Part shown: positions 45,423-53,572 of the stretch, piece by piece
Layout: each line of letters opens with the position of its first letter
How positions within the stretch are numbered: the stretch's first letter is position 1
Source: Microbacterium sp. Au-Mic1
Lineage (GTDB): Bacteria > Actinomycetota > Actinomycetes > Actinomycetales > Microbacteriaceae
Assembly (NCBI RefSeq): GCF_021341785.1
Contig: NZ_JAJTTF010000005.1
Location: forward strand, 186,001 to 250,000
Direction: 5' to 3'
Length of the DNA stretch: 64,000 nucleotides
Translations under genes and position numbers: made by a program
The notes under the pieces: model-generated
What the model saw: only the letters and a program-made list of their open reading frames with translations
The model's database searches: none
What the model was told of the DNA's origin: nothing

Positions 45423-45788
45423 TCAGCGAACGGCGAGGAAGCCCAGCACCGCGCTCGCCACCGCCAGCACGGCGAGGACGATCGCCGGGGCCGCCGGCTC
45501 CTTGCGGCGCAGGTGGACGACGACGGCGCCGAGCATGATGACGGCGAGACCGGTGCCGGCGAGGGGGGTCAGGATCGGGGCGATCCCCGTGGCCAGAGGA
45601 AGGATGAGGCCGATCGCGCCGACGACCTCGAGTGCGGCGATCGCCTTGATCGAGCCGGCGGAGAAGTCCTCGGTCCACGCCATTCCGCGCTCCGCGAGCA
45701 CCGGCTTCGGGGTGATCAGCTTCATCCCTCCGCCGCCCAGCATGGCCAGGGTGAGCAGCGCGTTGACGATCCAGAGGGCGATCAGCAT
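45423..45788 (-). CDS. DoxX-like small membrane protein
   Basis: A 121-aa protein with four transmembrane helices (LWIVNALLTLAMLGGGGMKLI; SIKAIAALEVVGAIGLILPLATG; GTGLAVIMLGAVVVHLRRKE; APAIVLAVLAVASAVLGFLAV). The GGGGMKL and EVVGAIGLILP signatures fit DoxX-like proteins. Function is unknown; in mycobacteria a DoxX relative is linked to redox stress. It is divergent from an HxlR-type regulator, a pairing that suggests induction by thiol- or carbonyl-reactive compounds. Confidence 0.75.
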   Translation of the reverse strand: MLIALWIVNALLTLAMLGGGGMKLITPKPVLAERGMAWTEDFSAGSIKAIAALEVVGAIGLILPLATGIAPILTPLAGTGLAVIMLGAVVVHLRRKEPAAPAIVLAVLAVASAVLGFLAVR

Positions 45789-45799
45789 GGGGGTTCCTT

Positions 45800-45829
45800 C
45801 TTGTTATCGATCGTCACCTTGTTACGATC
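45800..45829. promoter_or_regulatory. Direct repeats, candidate HxlR operator
   Basis: CTTGTTATCGATC (45800-45812) and CTTGTTACGATC (45818-45829) are near-identical direct repeats 18 bp apart in the 63-bp divergent gap, plausible binding sites for the HxlR regulator. Confidence 0.45.
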
Positions 45830-45851
45830 AGTAAGTAAAGGATGGAGCATC

Positions 45852-46319
45852 GTGGAGACGCGTACAAAAGGCACATCGGTGTCACCGGCGCACAGGGGCA
45901 GAACCGTGAGCGAGCCGGTGACGGCCACCCCCGCGGATCTCTCCGAGTACGAACGCTCGTGCGAGGGGCAGCCCGGAGGTCCCGAGGTGGGGCGCATGAT
46001 CCGTGATGTCCTCGACCGCGTGGGTGACAAGTGGTCGCTGCTCGTGGTCGCCACGCTCGGTGGCGACGTCCTGCGGTTCAGCGACCTGCTCCGGCACATC
46101 CCCGGGATCTCCCAGCGCATGCTGACCCTGACGCTGCGGCAGCTCGAGCGCGACGGACTCGTGATCCGCACGGCCTATGCGGAGGTTCCGCCGCGCGTGG
46201 AGTATCGGCTCACGGCGCTCGGCAGCACCTTCGTCGAGATCGCGCACACGATCGCGCAGTGGGCGATCACCAATCACGCCACGATCGAGCAGTCCCGGGC
46301 CGACTACGACGCCCGCTGA
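45852..46319 (+). CDS. HxlR-family transcriptional regulator
   Basis: A 155-aa (or shorter) winged-helix regulator. The HxlR core is VLDRVGDKWSLLVVATLGGDVLRFSDLLRHIPGISQRMLTLTLRQLERDGLVIRTAYAEVPPRVEYRLTALG. Three in-frame GTG codons compete as start: 45852, preceded by AAGGATGGAG and chosen here, plus 45879 and 45906. A cysteine (YERSCEG) precedes the core, as in redox-sensing members such as QorR/HypR, though sensing is only inferred. Divergent to the DoxX-like gene. Confidence 0.85.
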   Translation: METRTKGTSVSPAHRGRTVSEPVTATPADLSEYERSCEGQPGGPEVGRMIRDVLDRVGDKWSLLVVATLGGDVLRFSDLLRHIPGISQRMLTLTLRQLERDGLVIRTAYAEVPPRVEYRLTALGSTFVEIAHTIAQWAITNHATIEQSRADYDAR

Positions 46320-46340
46320 GCCCCCCTTCCGGGCACCATC

Positions 46341-46409
46341 CCGGTTTCGAAGCGCGCACATGGCTGGATCCGGATCGGTTCCACCGCAAAGTGCGCGCTT
46401 TGAAACGAG
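46341..46409. repeat. Palindromic repeat, family A copy 3
   Basis: Arms GTTTCGAAGCGCGCAC (46344-46359) and GTGCGCGCTTTGAAAC (46391-46406) match at 15 of 16 positions. The arms are family A, but the centre differs from the other two copies. It lies between convergent hxlR and the acyl-CoA synthetase gene. Confidence 0.75.
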
Positions 46410-46425
46410 GGGGAGAATTACCGCG

Positions 46426-48171
46426 TCAGCGGTGGTCGCGGTCGTGGTGCTGACCCGACTCGTCGCCGCTCGCGATGCGCTCGGCCTCGCGGGCGCGCAG
46501 ATCCACCCGGCGGATCTTGCCGGAGATCGTCTTCGGCAGCTCGGGCACGAACTCGATGATCCGCACCCACAGGTGCGGGGAGAGCTGACCGCGCGCGTAG
46601 GCGAAGATCGACCCGGCGGTCGCCGTGAGGTCGTCGTGCGCCGACGCGGTGAGCAGCACGTACGCCTTCGGCACCGCCAGGCGGGTCGGATCCGGGCTCG
46701 GCACGACGGCCGCCTCCATGACGTCCGGGTGCTCGAGCAGCACCGACTCGAGCTCGAACGGCGAGATCTTGTAGTCCGACGCCTTGAACACGTCGTCCGC
46801 GCGGCCGACATACGTCAGATACCCCTCGGCGTCGCGGGTCGCGATGTCGCCGGTGTGGTGGAAGCCGCCTTCGCGTGAGCGCGCCGTGGCCTCCGGATCC
46901 GCGTAGTACCCCGCCATCAGCCCGAGCGGGCGCTCGGCGAGGTCGAGGCAGATCTCGCCCTCGGCCACACCGTCCGCGTCACCGTCGACACGCGTCCCGG
47001 TGACCGGATCCACCAGCACGACCGGGTAGCCCGGCAGGGGACGACCCATGGATCCGTCCTTCACGACCTGGCCCGGCGAGTTGCCCACGCAGGCCGTCAT
47101 CTCGGTCTGCCCGAAGCCGTCGCGGATCGTGCCTCCCCAGGCCTGGCGCACACGGCCGATGACCTCGGGGTTCAGCGGTTCGCCGGCGCCGACGAGCTCG
47201 CGCGGCGGATGCGGCAGGCGTCCCAGGTCGGCCTGGATCAGCATGCGCCACACCGTCGGCGGCGCGCAGAACGTCGTGACGCGGTGCTGCTCCATGACCT
47301 CCATGAGCGTGTTCGCGTCGAAGCGGTCGTAGTTGTAGACGAACACGGTGGCCTCGGCGAGGAACGGCGAGTAGAAGCTCGACCAGGCGTGCTTCGCCCA
47401 GCCCGGTGAGGAGATGTTGAGGTGCACGTCGCCCTCGCGCACGCCCAGCCACCACATGGTCGAGAGGTGTCCGACGGGATAGGACACGTGCGTGTGCTGC
47501 ACGAGCTTGGGTCGGCTGGTGGTGCCCGACGTGAAGTACAGCAGGCTGGTGTCGTCGGCCGGTGTCGGGGCGTCGGGCTCGAAGTCGTCGTCGACGCCGT
47601 TCGAACCCGCGAAGTCGTGCCAGCCCGCGGGCACCGCCGCGCCGGGAGCATCGGGCACGGCGATCCGTACGACCTCCGCGGGCAGCTCGGCCACGCGATC
47701 GCTCAGCGACCCGAGCGTCACAACCGCGCGCGCCTCGCCCTTCTCCGCGCGATAGGCCAGATCCGCCGGCGAGAGCAGCGTCGAGGTGGGGATCGCGACC
47801 GCGCCGAGCTTGGTGAGGCCGAGCATGGTCTCCCACAGGTCGATCGTGTTGCCGAGCATCACGATCACGTGGTCGCCGCGGCGGATCCCGAGGCCGTGCA
47901 GCCAGTTCGCCACCTGGTTCGATCGTCGCGCGAGCTCGCCGTAGGTCCAGCTCCTGCTCGTCAGATCGGCCGAGACGATCTGCACCGCCGGTCGGTTCGG
48001 CGTCTCGCCGGCGACGACATCGAACCACTCCAGCGCGAAGTTGAACTCCGAGAGCGCAGGCCAGTGGAACACGGAGCGAGCGCCCGGGTAGTCGGTGGCG
48101 TGCGCGAGCAGCAGGTCACGGGCGGAGCGGATAGCGGCGGTCGCCGCGGTGGCGGAACGGGGCTGGCTCAT
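46426..48171 (-). CDS. AMP-forming acyl-CoA synthetase (acetyl/medium-chain type)
   Basis: A 581-aa ANL-family ligase making acyl-CoA from carboxylate, ATP and CoA. Motif A3 is LLYFTSGTTSRPK, A5 includes RDGFGQTEMTACVGN, A7-A8 is FHHTGDIATRDAEGYLTYVGRADDVFKASDYKISPFELESVLLEHP, and the catalytic lysine of A10 is in PKTISGKIRRVDLR. The N-terminus (FNFALEWFDVVA) fits the medium-chain/acetyl synthetase group (AcsM/MACS-like) rather than long-chain FadD. The start at 48171 is the only ATG consistent with the family length. The C-terminal tail is His/Asp-rich. Confidence 0.88.
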   Translation of the reverse strand: MSQPRSATAATAAIRSARDLLLAHATDYPGARSVFHWPALSEFNFALEWFDVVAGETPNRPAVQIVSADLTSRSWTYGELARRSNQVANWLHGLGIRRGDHVIVMLGNTIDLWETMLGLTKLGAVAIPTSTLLSPADLAYRAEKGEARAVVTLGSLSDRVAELPAEVVRIAVPDAPGAAVPAGWHDFAGSNGVDDDFEPDAPTPADDTSLLYFTSGTTSRPKLVQHTHVSYPVGHLSTMWWLGVREGDVHLNISSPGWAKHAWSSFYSPFLAEATVFVYNYDRFDANTLMEVMEQHRVTTFCAPPTVWRMLIQADLGRLPHPPRELVGAGEPLNPEVIGRVRQAWGGTIRDGFGQTEMTACVGNSPGQVVKDGSMGRPLPGYPVVLVDPVTGTRVDGDADGVAEGEICLDLAERPLGLMAGYYADPEATARSREGGFHHTGDIATRDAEGYLTYVGRADDVFKASDYKISPFELESVLLEHPDVMEAAVVPSPDPTRLAVPKAYVLLTASAHDDLTATAGSIFAYARGQLSPHLWVRIIEFVPELPKTISGKIRRVDLRAREAERIASGDESGQHHDRDHR

Positions 48172-48206
48172 GGAGCCATCTTCGTCCTTCCGGACACCCG
48201 ATGACA

Positions 48207-48269
48207 GTTTCGAGGAGCGATGTCTGCTGCTTCGCGGGTCCTTTCGGAGCAAACATCGCGCTCCGAAAG
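48207..48269. repeat. Palindromic repeat, family B copy 3
   Basis: Arms GTTTCGAGGAGCGATGT (48207-48223) and ACATCGCGCTCCGAAAG (48253-48269). Unlike the other copies it sits between divergent genes, so it cannot be their terminator. Confidence 0.65.
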
Positions 48270-48287
48270 GAGAGGGCGGATCCTCGC

Positions 48288-48293
48288 TACGCT
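48288..48293 (+). promoter_or_regulatory. -10 hexamer TACGCT of manA
   Basis: TACGCT, 6 nt, then the ATG at 48300. Leaderless transcript predicted; this fixes the start. Confidence 0.5.
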
Positions 48294-48299
48294 GGCGAG

Positions 48300-49472
48300 A
48301 TGAGCGCTTCCCCCGAGCCCCTGTTCGTCCCGATCGGCAACGTGCCGCGCGACTACGCCTGGGGGCGGGTGGACGGGGTCGCGGGCGTGCTCGGGACCGC
48401 GGGCACCGGCGGCCCGGAGGCGGAGCTGTGGCTCGGCGCGCATCCCGGATCCCCGGCCCGCACAGTCGGCGGAGAGCCCTGGGCGACGCTGCTGGACTGG
48501 GAGCAGGCGAGCGGCTCCCGCCTGCCGTTCCTGCTCAAAATCCTCGTCTCGGGCGCGCCCCTGTCGCTGCAGGCGCACCCCACCCCGGCCCAGGCCGAGG
48601 CCGGGTTCGCCGATGAGAACAGCCGGGGCATCCCCCTCACCGCCGCGCACCGCAACTACAAGGACCCCTACGCGAAGCCCGAGTTCATCGTCGCGCTGGA
48701 GGACGGCTTCGATGCGCTCTGCGGCTTCCGGCACCCTGCCGCGATCCTCGCCGACGTGGATGCGCTCGCCGCCCGGGCCGGATCCGATGCGCTCGCTCCC
48801 TGGCGCGAGGAGCTGGCCGGGCCGGACGGGCTGCGCGCCGGATTCTCCTGGCTGCTGGCCGGCGGCACGGGCGTGGAGCTCGCCGTCGCCGCGCTCGTCG
48901 CAGCCGCCTCCGGTGACGAGCGCTTCGAGCTGATCACCCGCCTCGCCGAGGCCTACCCCGGTGATGCCGGTATCGCGGTCGCCCTGATGCTGAACCACGT
49001 GACCCTCGCCGCGGGGGAGGCGCTGTGGCTGCCCGCGGGCAACATCCACGCCTACCTCGGCGGCGCGGGCGTGGAGCTCATGGGGGCGAGCGACAACGTG
49101 CTGCGCGGCGGACTCACCCCTAAGCACATCGACACCGCCGAGCTCCAGCGCGTGCTGACCTTCGCCGCGTCGGACGACGACCACCTCGTCCCGGTCGAGA
49201 TCGCCGAGAACGTGCGCAGCTACCGGCCGCGCATCCACGCGTCCGGCGCCGATGTGCCGTTCGAGCTGCTCGCGGTCACCGGCGCCGCCACGATCGCGCT
49301 CGCCGGTCCGTCCATCGCGATCACCACGGACGGATCCTTCGCACTGTCGGCCGGCGACGCGACGGCGGAGGCGCCGCGCGCCGCCTCCGTGTTCGTGAGC
49401 CGCGCGGCGGACGTGCAGGTGACCGGATCCGGCCGGCTCTGGATCGCCACCGCGGAATCCGCCGCCGGCTGA
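48300..49472 (+). CDS. manA: Mannose-6-phosphate isomerase, class I
   Basis: A 390-aa zinc enzyme interconverting fructose-6-P and mannose-6-P for GDP-mannose and glycan synthesis. Type I signatures are YAWGRVDG near the start, the zinc-site segments APLSLQAHPTPAQAEAGF and NYKDPYAKPEFIVAL, and the catalytic stretch ALWLPAGNIHAYLGGAGVELMGASDNVLRGGLTPKHID. The start at 48300 fits a TACGCT -10 hexamer 6 nt upstream. A long hairpin lies 78 bp after the stop. Confidence 0.93.
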   Translation: MSASPEPLFVPIGNVPRDYAWGRVDGVAGVLGTAGTGGPEAELWLGAHPGSPARTVGGEPWATLLDWEQASGSRLPFLLKILVSGAPLSLQAHPTPAQAEAGFADENSRGIPLTAAHRNYKDPYAKPEFIVALEDGFDALCGFRHPAAILADVDALAARAGSDALAPWREELAGPDGLRAGFSWLLAGGTGVELAVAALVAAASGDERFELITRLAEAYPGDAGIAVALMLNHVTLAAGEALWLPAGNIHAYLGGAGVELMGASDNVLRGGLTPKHIDTAELQRVLTFAASDDDHLVPVEIAENVRSYRPRIHASGADVPFELLAVTGAATIALAGPSIAITTDGSFALSAGDATAEAPRAASVFVSRAADVQVTGSGRLWIATAESAAG

Positions 49473-49549
49473 GTCGACCCCCCGGCGGGGTCGTGGCGCC
49501 GCACTGGCGCCCCGGTCGCCGCGCTGGTGCCCTGGTCGCCGCGCTGACC

Positions 49550-49618
49550 GCGAGACCGAACCTCTGTCCCGAGACCGACGATGCGATCGTCGGTCTCGGG
49601 ACGTCGTTTCGGTCTCGC
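49550..49618. terminator. Nested long hairpin downstream of manA
   Basis: A perfect 17-bp stem GTCCCGAGACCGACGAT (49566-49582) with its complement at 49586-49602 and loop GCG. It is enclosed by an 11-bp outer pair GCGAGACCGAA (49550-49560) and TTCGGTCTCGC (49608-49618). It could terminate manA; both flanking genes read rightward. Imperfect 20-bp tandem repeats of a GGTCGCCGCGCTG type lie just upstream (49502-49548). Confidence 0.65.
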
Positions 49619-49687
49619 CGCCAGGGGGAACGGCTTCTCGGGGGTCGCGGGGCGCCGCCGCCCGGCCCCCGGTGGCGCCGGATCCCG

Positions 49688-49693
49688 TAGCGT
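49688..49693 (+). promoter_or_regulatory. -10 hexamer TAGCGT of the EamA gene
   Basis: TAGCGT, 6 nt, then GTG at 49700; leaderless start predicted. Confidence 0.5.
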
Positions 49694-49699
49694 AGTGCC

Positions 49700-50686
49700 G
49701 TGAACCAGCCCGCTCCTCGTCGCGTGTTCGGGCTCAGCCGGCAGGAGTGGGCCCTCGTCGGCATCACCGTCATCTGGGGCGGCACGTTCCTCGTCGTGCA
49801 CACCGCGATGGAGCATTCCGGGCCGTGGTTCTTCGTCGGGTTCCGGTTCCTCGCGGCGGGGGTGTTCGCTGCGCTGATCTTCTGGCGTTCGCTGCGCGGC
49901 ATGACCTGGCGCGAGCTCGGGGCCGGCGCGGCGATCGGCGCCGCGATCTACGGCGGCTACGGTCTGCAGACCGCCGGCCTGCAGACGATCGACTCCAGCA
50001 CCAGCGCGTTCATGACGGCGTTCTACGTGCCTCTCGTCCCGCTGCTGCAGTGGCTGGTGCTGCGCAAGCCCCCGCGGGCGCTGACCCTGGTCGGGGCAGG
50101 CCTCGCGTTCGTCGGTCTGCTGCTGGTGGCGGGCATCGGATCCCGCGGCATCCACCTCGGCGAGGGCGAGATCCTCACGCTGATCAGCACCCTGCCGATC
50201 GCGGGGGAGATCATCCTGATCAGCCTCTTCGGCGGACGGTTCGACGTGGGCCGGCTCACCGTCGTGCAGCTGCTCACCGCCTCGCTGCTGGGCTTCGCGA
50301 CCATGCCCGCCGTCGGTGAGGCGATCCCCGCCTTCGACCCGGTCTGGCTGTTCGCGGGTCTCGGCATGGGCGTCGCGAGCGGGCTCATCCAGCTCACCAT
50401 GAACTGGGCGCAGCGCTCGGTCTCCGCAACCCGCGCCACCATCATCTACACGGGGGAGCCGGTGTGGGCGGGCGTGGTCGGACGCATCGCGGGGGAGAGG
50501 ATCCCGCCGCTCGCGATCCTCGGCGCGGCCCTCATCATCGCCGGCACGCTGCTCAGCGAACTGCAACCGCGCCGCCCTTCGAGAGCCCCAGGGGCCGACA
50601 ACGCACGCGCCGCCGAGGATCCTGGTGCGCACGCGGATGATCCGGATCCGGATGCGCCGGAGCTCACCTCCCGAGCGGGCGCCTAG
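49700..50686 (+). CDS. EamA/DMT-family transporter
   Basis: A 328-aa drug/metabolite transporter with ten predicted helices in two EamA repeats. Repeat 1 starts at WALVGITVIWGGTFLVVHTAMEHSGPWFFVGFRFLAAG, and LQTIDSSTSAFMTAFYVPLVPLLQW is the conserved helix-4 region. Repeat 2 ends TIIYTGEPVWAGVVGRIAGERI. The C-terminal 45 residues are hydrophilic and acidic. It probably exports small metabolites such as amino acids; the substrate is unknown. The GTG start is leaderless. Confidence 0.88.
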   Translation: MNQPAPRRVFGLSRQEWALVGITVIWGGTFLVVHTAMEHSGPWFFVGFRFLAAGVFAALIFWRSLRGMTWRELGAGAAIGAAIYGGYGLQTAGLQTIDSSTSAFMTAFYVPLVPLLQWLVLRKPPRALTLVGAGLAFVGLLLVAGIGSRGIHLGEGEILTLISTLPIAGEIILISLFGGRFDVGRLTVVQLLTASLLGFATMPAVGEAIPAFDPVWLFAGLGMGVASGLIQLTMNWAQRSVSATRATIIYTGEPVWAGVVGRIAGERIPPLAILGAALIIAGTLLSELQPRRPSRAPGADNARAAEDPGAHADDPDPDAPELTSRAGA

Positions 50687-50698
50687 GATCCCGCGCGT

Positions 50699-50816
50699 AG
50701 ACTGGCAGGGTCCGCCCGTCCACCGGGGCGGCCGTAGAACCCGTCGAAGCGGTTGCTGAGGCCTGGTCCCTGAGGCCGCGCGAAGGGCTCGAAGCACAGG
50801 GACCCGAGGATCCGTC
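50699..50816 (+). promoter_or_regulatory. Structured leader before the small membrane-protein pair
   Basis: A -10-like TAGACT at 50699-50704 gives a leader of about 105 nt. It can fold with CCGCCC/GGGCGG near 50712-50732 and GGTCCCTG/CAGGGACC around 50765-50806. No known riboswitch class was recognised; part resembles degenerate 'CCTGAG...GAAGGG' intergenic repeats. Confidence 0.35.
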
Positions 50817-51485
50817 ATGCCCGCCACCCGCACGTTCCAGCTGCGCCACGTGCAGCTCGCACGCGCCGCCTTCGCCGCGGTCGCGGCCCTCATGATCACC
50901 TTCTCGGCGAACCACTCCGCGATCGTCGGGCTCTCGGTGTTCAGCGGTTTCGCGCTCGTCACCGCGTTGATCCACATGCTCGCCGCCTGGCTGGTTGCGC
51001 CTGCCGGGTGGCGCTGGCCGTACGTGCTGCTCGCGGCGATCTCGATCCTCACCGGCATGGCCGGGAGCATCCCCGCCTGGCGCACCACGCCGCTGTTCTT
51101 CGTCGTCGTGATCGCCTGGGGCGCGCTCGGCGGACTCGTCGAGCTCATCGCCGGGCTCCGTGCCCGTCGCCAGGCCCGCGCCGGGACCGCGCCCGCCGTC
51201 GTCGCCGACGGGGCCCGCGATGCAATTCTGGTCGGAGCCCTCGGCCTCGCCCTCGCGGTCGGGCTCCTCTGCGTGCCGACGACCTATGCGCTCAACTACT
51301 CCATCGCCGAGGCCGGCTCGTTCACGCTGACCGGGATCACCCTGGCCGTCGGGATCTTCGGCGCGTACGCCGCCATCGTCGCCGTGTTCCTCGGCATCGC
51401 GGGGCTCAGCCCCCGCTCCCGCACCAACGGTTCGGGCATCGACACCGCCGGCACGGCGCCGGCCGAGAACGAAGGATCCGCATGA
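50817..51485 (+). CDS. Six-helix membrane protein of unknown function
   Basis: A 222-aa polytopic protein. Helices include LARAAFAAVAALMITFSANH, GLSVFSGFALVTALIHMLAAWLVAP, WPYVLLAAISILTGMAGSIP, FFVVVIAWGALGGLVELIAGL, AILVGALGLALAVGLLCVPTTYA and LAVGIFGAYAAIVAVFLGIAGL. The spacing recalls HdeD/DUF308-type proteins, but I am not certain. GAGGA 6 nt upstream sets the start. It is translationally coupled to the next gene (ATGA). Confidence 0.7.
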   Translation: MPATRTFQLRHVQLARAAFAAVAALMITFSANHSAIVGLSVFSGFALVTALIHMLAAWLVAPAGWRWPYVLLAAISILTGMAGSIPAWRTTPLFFVVVIAWGALGGLVELIAGLRARRQARAGTAPAVVADGARDAILVGALGLALAVGLLCVPTTYALNYSIAEAGSFTLTGITLAVGIFGAYAAIVAVFLGIAGLSPRSRTNGSGIDTAGTAPAENEGSA

Positions 51486-51886
51486 CCGAGAAGACCAGGC
51501 GCAGGGATCTGTTCCGACCGTTGCAGCTGGTCGGCCTGTCGTTGCTGTGCGGACTCTTCGCCGGCATCGTGACCGTGATCGCGACAGGCGCGTTCACGGA
51601 CAAGGTGATGCGCGCGGTGGAGAACGGCACCTACGGCGCGATCCCGCCGTGGAACCTCGCCTTCATCGTGACCGGCGGGATCTTCATCGCGAGCCTGCTG
51701 ATCCTCTCGATCCTGATCCTCGCGGTCGACCCGGCGGACTTCACCAAGCCGCACGACCGCCCCGTGCTCTACGACACGGTCGATGACGCGACAGCGGCGC
51801 CCGGGACGGCAGCCCCCGACGCAGCCGACGCTTCCGACTCCGACGACGCGGCCGGATCCGCCGAGGGCGACGCGCCGAAGGCGTAG
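51482..51886 (+). CDS. Two-helix membrane protein with acidic tail
   Basis: A 134-aa protein with two transmembrane helices (LQLVGLSLLCGLFAGIVTVIATGAF and LAFIVTGGIFIASLLILSILILAVD) and a 45-residue Asp/Ala-rich cytoplasmic tail. No family is recognised. Overlap of 4 bp with the preceding membrane-protein gene implies joint function in the membrane. The acidic, low-complexity tail is typical of many actinobacterial membrane proteins. Confidence 0.7.
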   Translation: MTEKTRRRDLFRPLQLVGLSLLCGLFAGIVTVIATGAFTDKVMRAVENGTYGAIPPWNLAFIVTGGIFIASLLILSILILAVDPADFTKPHDRPVLYDTVDDATAAPGTAAPDAADASDSDDAAGSAEGDAPKA

Positions 51887-51934
51887 GCCACCGGGAATAG
51901 CCCGGATCCGGAACGCCTTGACCTCAAGGTGAGC

Positions 51935-53389
51935 ATGACGATCGATCGCGCGGCCGTGGGTTTCCGCTCTGAGCGCGGTCCGGTGCTGCTCTCCCTCATG
52001 CTGGCCACAGGCCTGATCGCGATGGATGCGACGATCCTCGCCACGGCGGTGCCGAGCGTGGTGCAGGACCTCGGCAGCTATCAGCAGTTCCCGTGGCTGT
52101 TCTCGATCTATCTGCTGGCGCAGGCGGTGAGCGTGCCGATCTACTCCAAGCTCGCCGACACCGTGGGGCGCAAACCGATCCTCATGGTCGGGATCGCGCT
52201 GTTCCTGCTCGGATCCGTCCTGTGCGGTCTGGCATGGAGCATGACCTCGCTCATCCTGTTCCGGCTGGTGCAGGGCCTCGGCGCCGGCGCCGTCGGACCC
52301 ATGGCCATGACCATCGTCGGCGACATCTACACGGTCTCCGAGCGGGCGGTCGTGCAGGGATACATCGCCAGCGTCTGGGCGATCTCCTCGGTCGTGGGTC
52401 CGGCGCTGGGCGGGCTGTTCGCGCAGCTCGACGTCTGGCGGCTGATCTTCTTCATCAACGTGCCGCTGTGCCTCCTCGCGGCGTGGATGCTGATGCGACA
52501 CTTCCATGAGCAGGCCGAACGCCGCCGGCACCGCATCGACTACCTGGGCGCTGTCCTGCTCACGATCGGCCTGACCGGCATCATCCTGGGCGTGCTCGAG
52601 GGCGGCAACGCCTGGGCCTGGCTGTCGGTGCCGAGCCTGGTCTGCTTCGCCGGCGGAGCGCTGGCGCTGGCGGTGTTCGCGTTCGTGGAGCGACGTGCGG
52701 CCGAGCCGATCATCGATCTGCGGCTGATCTCGCGCCGGCTCATCCTCACCACGACGATCGCGTCGCTCGCGATCGGTGCGCTGCTGACCGGCGTCACCAG
52801 CTTCGCACCCGCGTACCTGGAGGGCTCGATCGGGGTCGTGCCGCTGCTGTCGGGGCTCGCCGTGGCCGCGATGACCCTGGGCTGGCCGCTCTCCGCCGCG
52901 AACGCGGGGCGGCTGTACCTGCGGCACGGGTTCCGCTTCACGGCGCTGATCGGGGCGTCGATCGCCACGCTCGGCGCGATCGGACTGGCGCTGATCGGGC
53001 CCTATCCGAACGCCTACACGCTCGCCGCGGTCGCCTTCGTGATCGGCTTCGGCCTGGGCTGGACCGCCGCGCCCACCCTCATCGTCGCGCAGGCCTCGGT
53101 CGGCTGGGGAGAGCGCGGCGCGGTGACCGGCATGAACACGTTCGCCCGCTCGGCCGGCAGCGCCGTCGGTGTGGCGGTGTTCGGCGCGATCTCGAATGCG
53201 ATCATCGCCTCCGGCGGCGGATCCGAGGATCCCGCGACCGTCGTGCACGCCTCGACCTGGGTGTTCATCGCGGCCGCCGTGACCGCGGCGCTCATGCTGG
53301 TGGCGATCCTCGCGATGCCGAAGGACCGCGCCGGCGAGCACTCCGGCGCCCCCGCCACGATGCCCGCTCCCGAGCCCGCGGAGGCCTGA
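51935..53389 (+). CDS. MFS exporter, DHA2 (14-helix) family
   Basis: A 484-aa drug:H+ antiporter-like protein. Motif D1 is near LMLATGLIAMDATILATAVPSVVQDLG, motif A reads KLADTVGRKPILMVG, motif B LVQGLGAGAVGP, and motif C is around SVWAISSVVGPALGGLFAQLDVWRLIFFINVPLC. The pattern fits the EmrB/QacA subfamily. Start choice: ATG 51935 (AAGG 8 nt upstream) over GTG 51929. The substrate is unknown. It converges on purB with a family C palindrome in the gap. Confidence 0.9.
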   Translation: MTIDRAAVGFRSERGPVLLSLMLATGLIAMDATILATAVPSVVQDLGSYQQFPWLFSIYLLAQAVSVPIYSKLADTVGRKPILMVGIALFLLGSVLCGLAWSMTSLILFRLVQGLGAGAVGPMAMTIVGDIYTVSERAVVQGYIASVWAISSVVGPALGGLFAQLDVWRLIFFINVPLCLLAAWMLMRHFHEQAERRRHRIDYLGAVLLTIGLTGIILGVLEGGNAWAWLSVPSLVCFAGGALALAVFAFVERRAAEPIIDLRLISRRLILTTTIASLAIGALLTGVTSFAPAYLEGSIGVVPLLSGLAVAAMTLGWPLSAANAGRLYLRHGFRFTALIGASIATLGAIGLALIGPYPNAYTLAAVAFVIGFGLGWTAAPTLIVAQASVGWGERGAVTGMNTFARSAGSAVGVAVFGAISNAIIASGGGSEDPATVVHASTWVFIAAAVTAALMLVAILAMPKDRAGEHSGAPATMPAPEPAEA

Positions 53390-53424
53390 GCGTCCGTTCC
53401 CGCAGGAGTGCCCCCTCCGGGGCC

Positions 53425-53524
53425 GTTGAGCGAGGACGCGCGAAGCGCGACCGAGACGAAACGCGGTGCTCTTGCGCGAGCACGCCGTTTCGTCTCGCTG
53501 CTCCTTCGTCGCTGCTCGCTCAAC
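53425..53524. repeat. Palindromic repeat, family C copy 1
   Basis: A 100-bp nested palindrome: GTTGAGCGAG/CTCGCTCAAC outer arms, GAGACGAAACG/CGTTTCGTCTC middle arms and TGCTC/GAGCA at the centre. It shares GACGAAACGCGGTGCTCTTG with the copy at 62899-62998 and lies between convergent genes. Confidence 0.8.
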
Positions 53525-53572
53525 GACCCCGAGGGCGAGGGGGAAGCTCCTTCGCGGCTGTTCGCTCCCGGG

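Noticed and set aside
50699..50816. TPP or other known riboswitch
   Set aside because: Although CTGAGG and GAAGGG strings occur, the conserved core arrangements of TPP, cobalamin, SAM or c-di-GMP switches were not found.
51916..51929. CCTTGA-CC-TCAAGG as a MerR/SoxR-type operator for the MFS exporter
   Set aside because: Short arms, it overlaps the Shine-Dalgarno region, and no MerR regulator is nearby.
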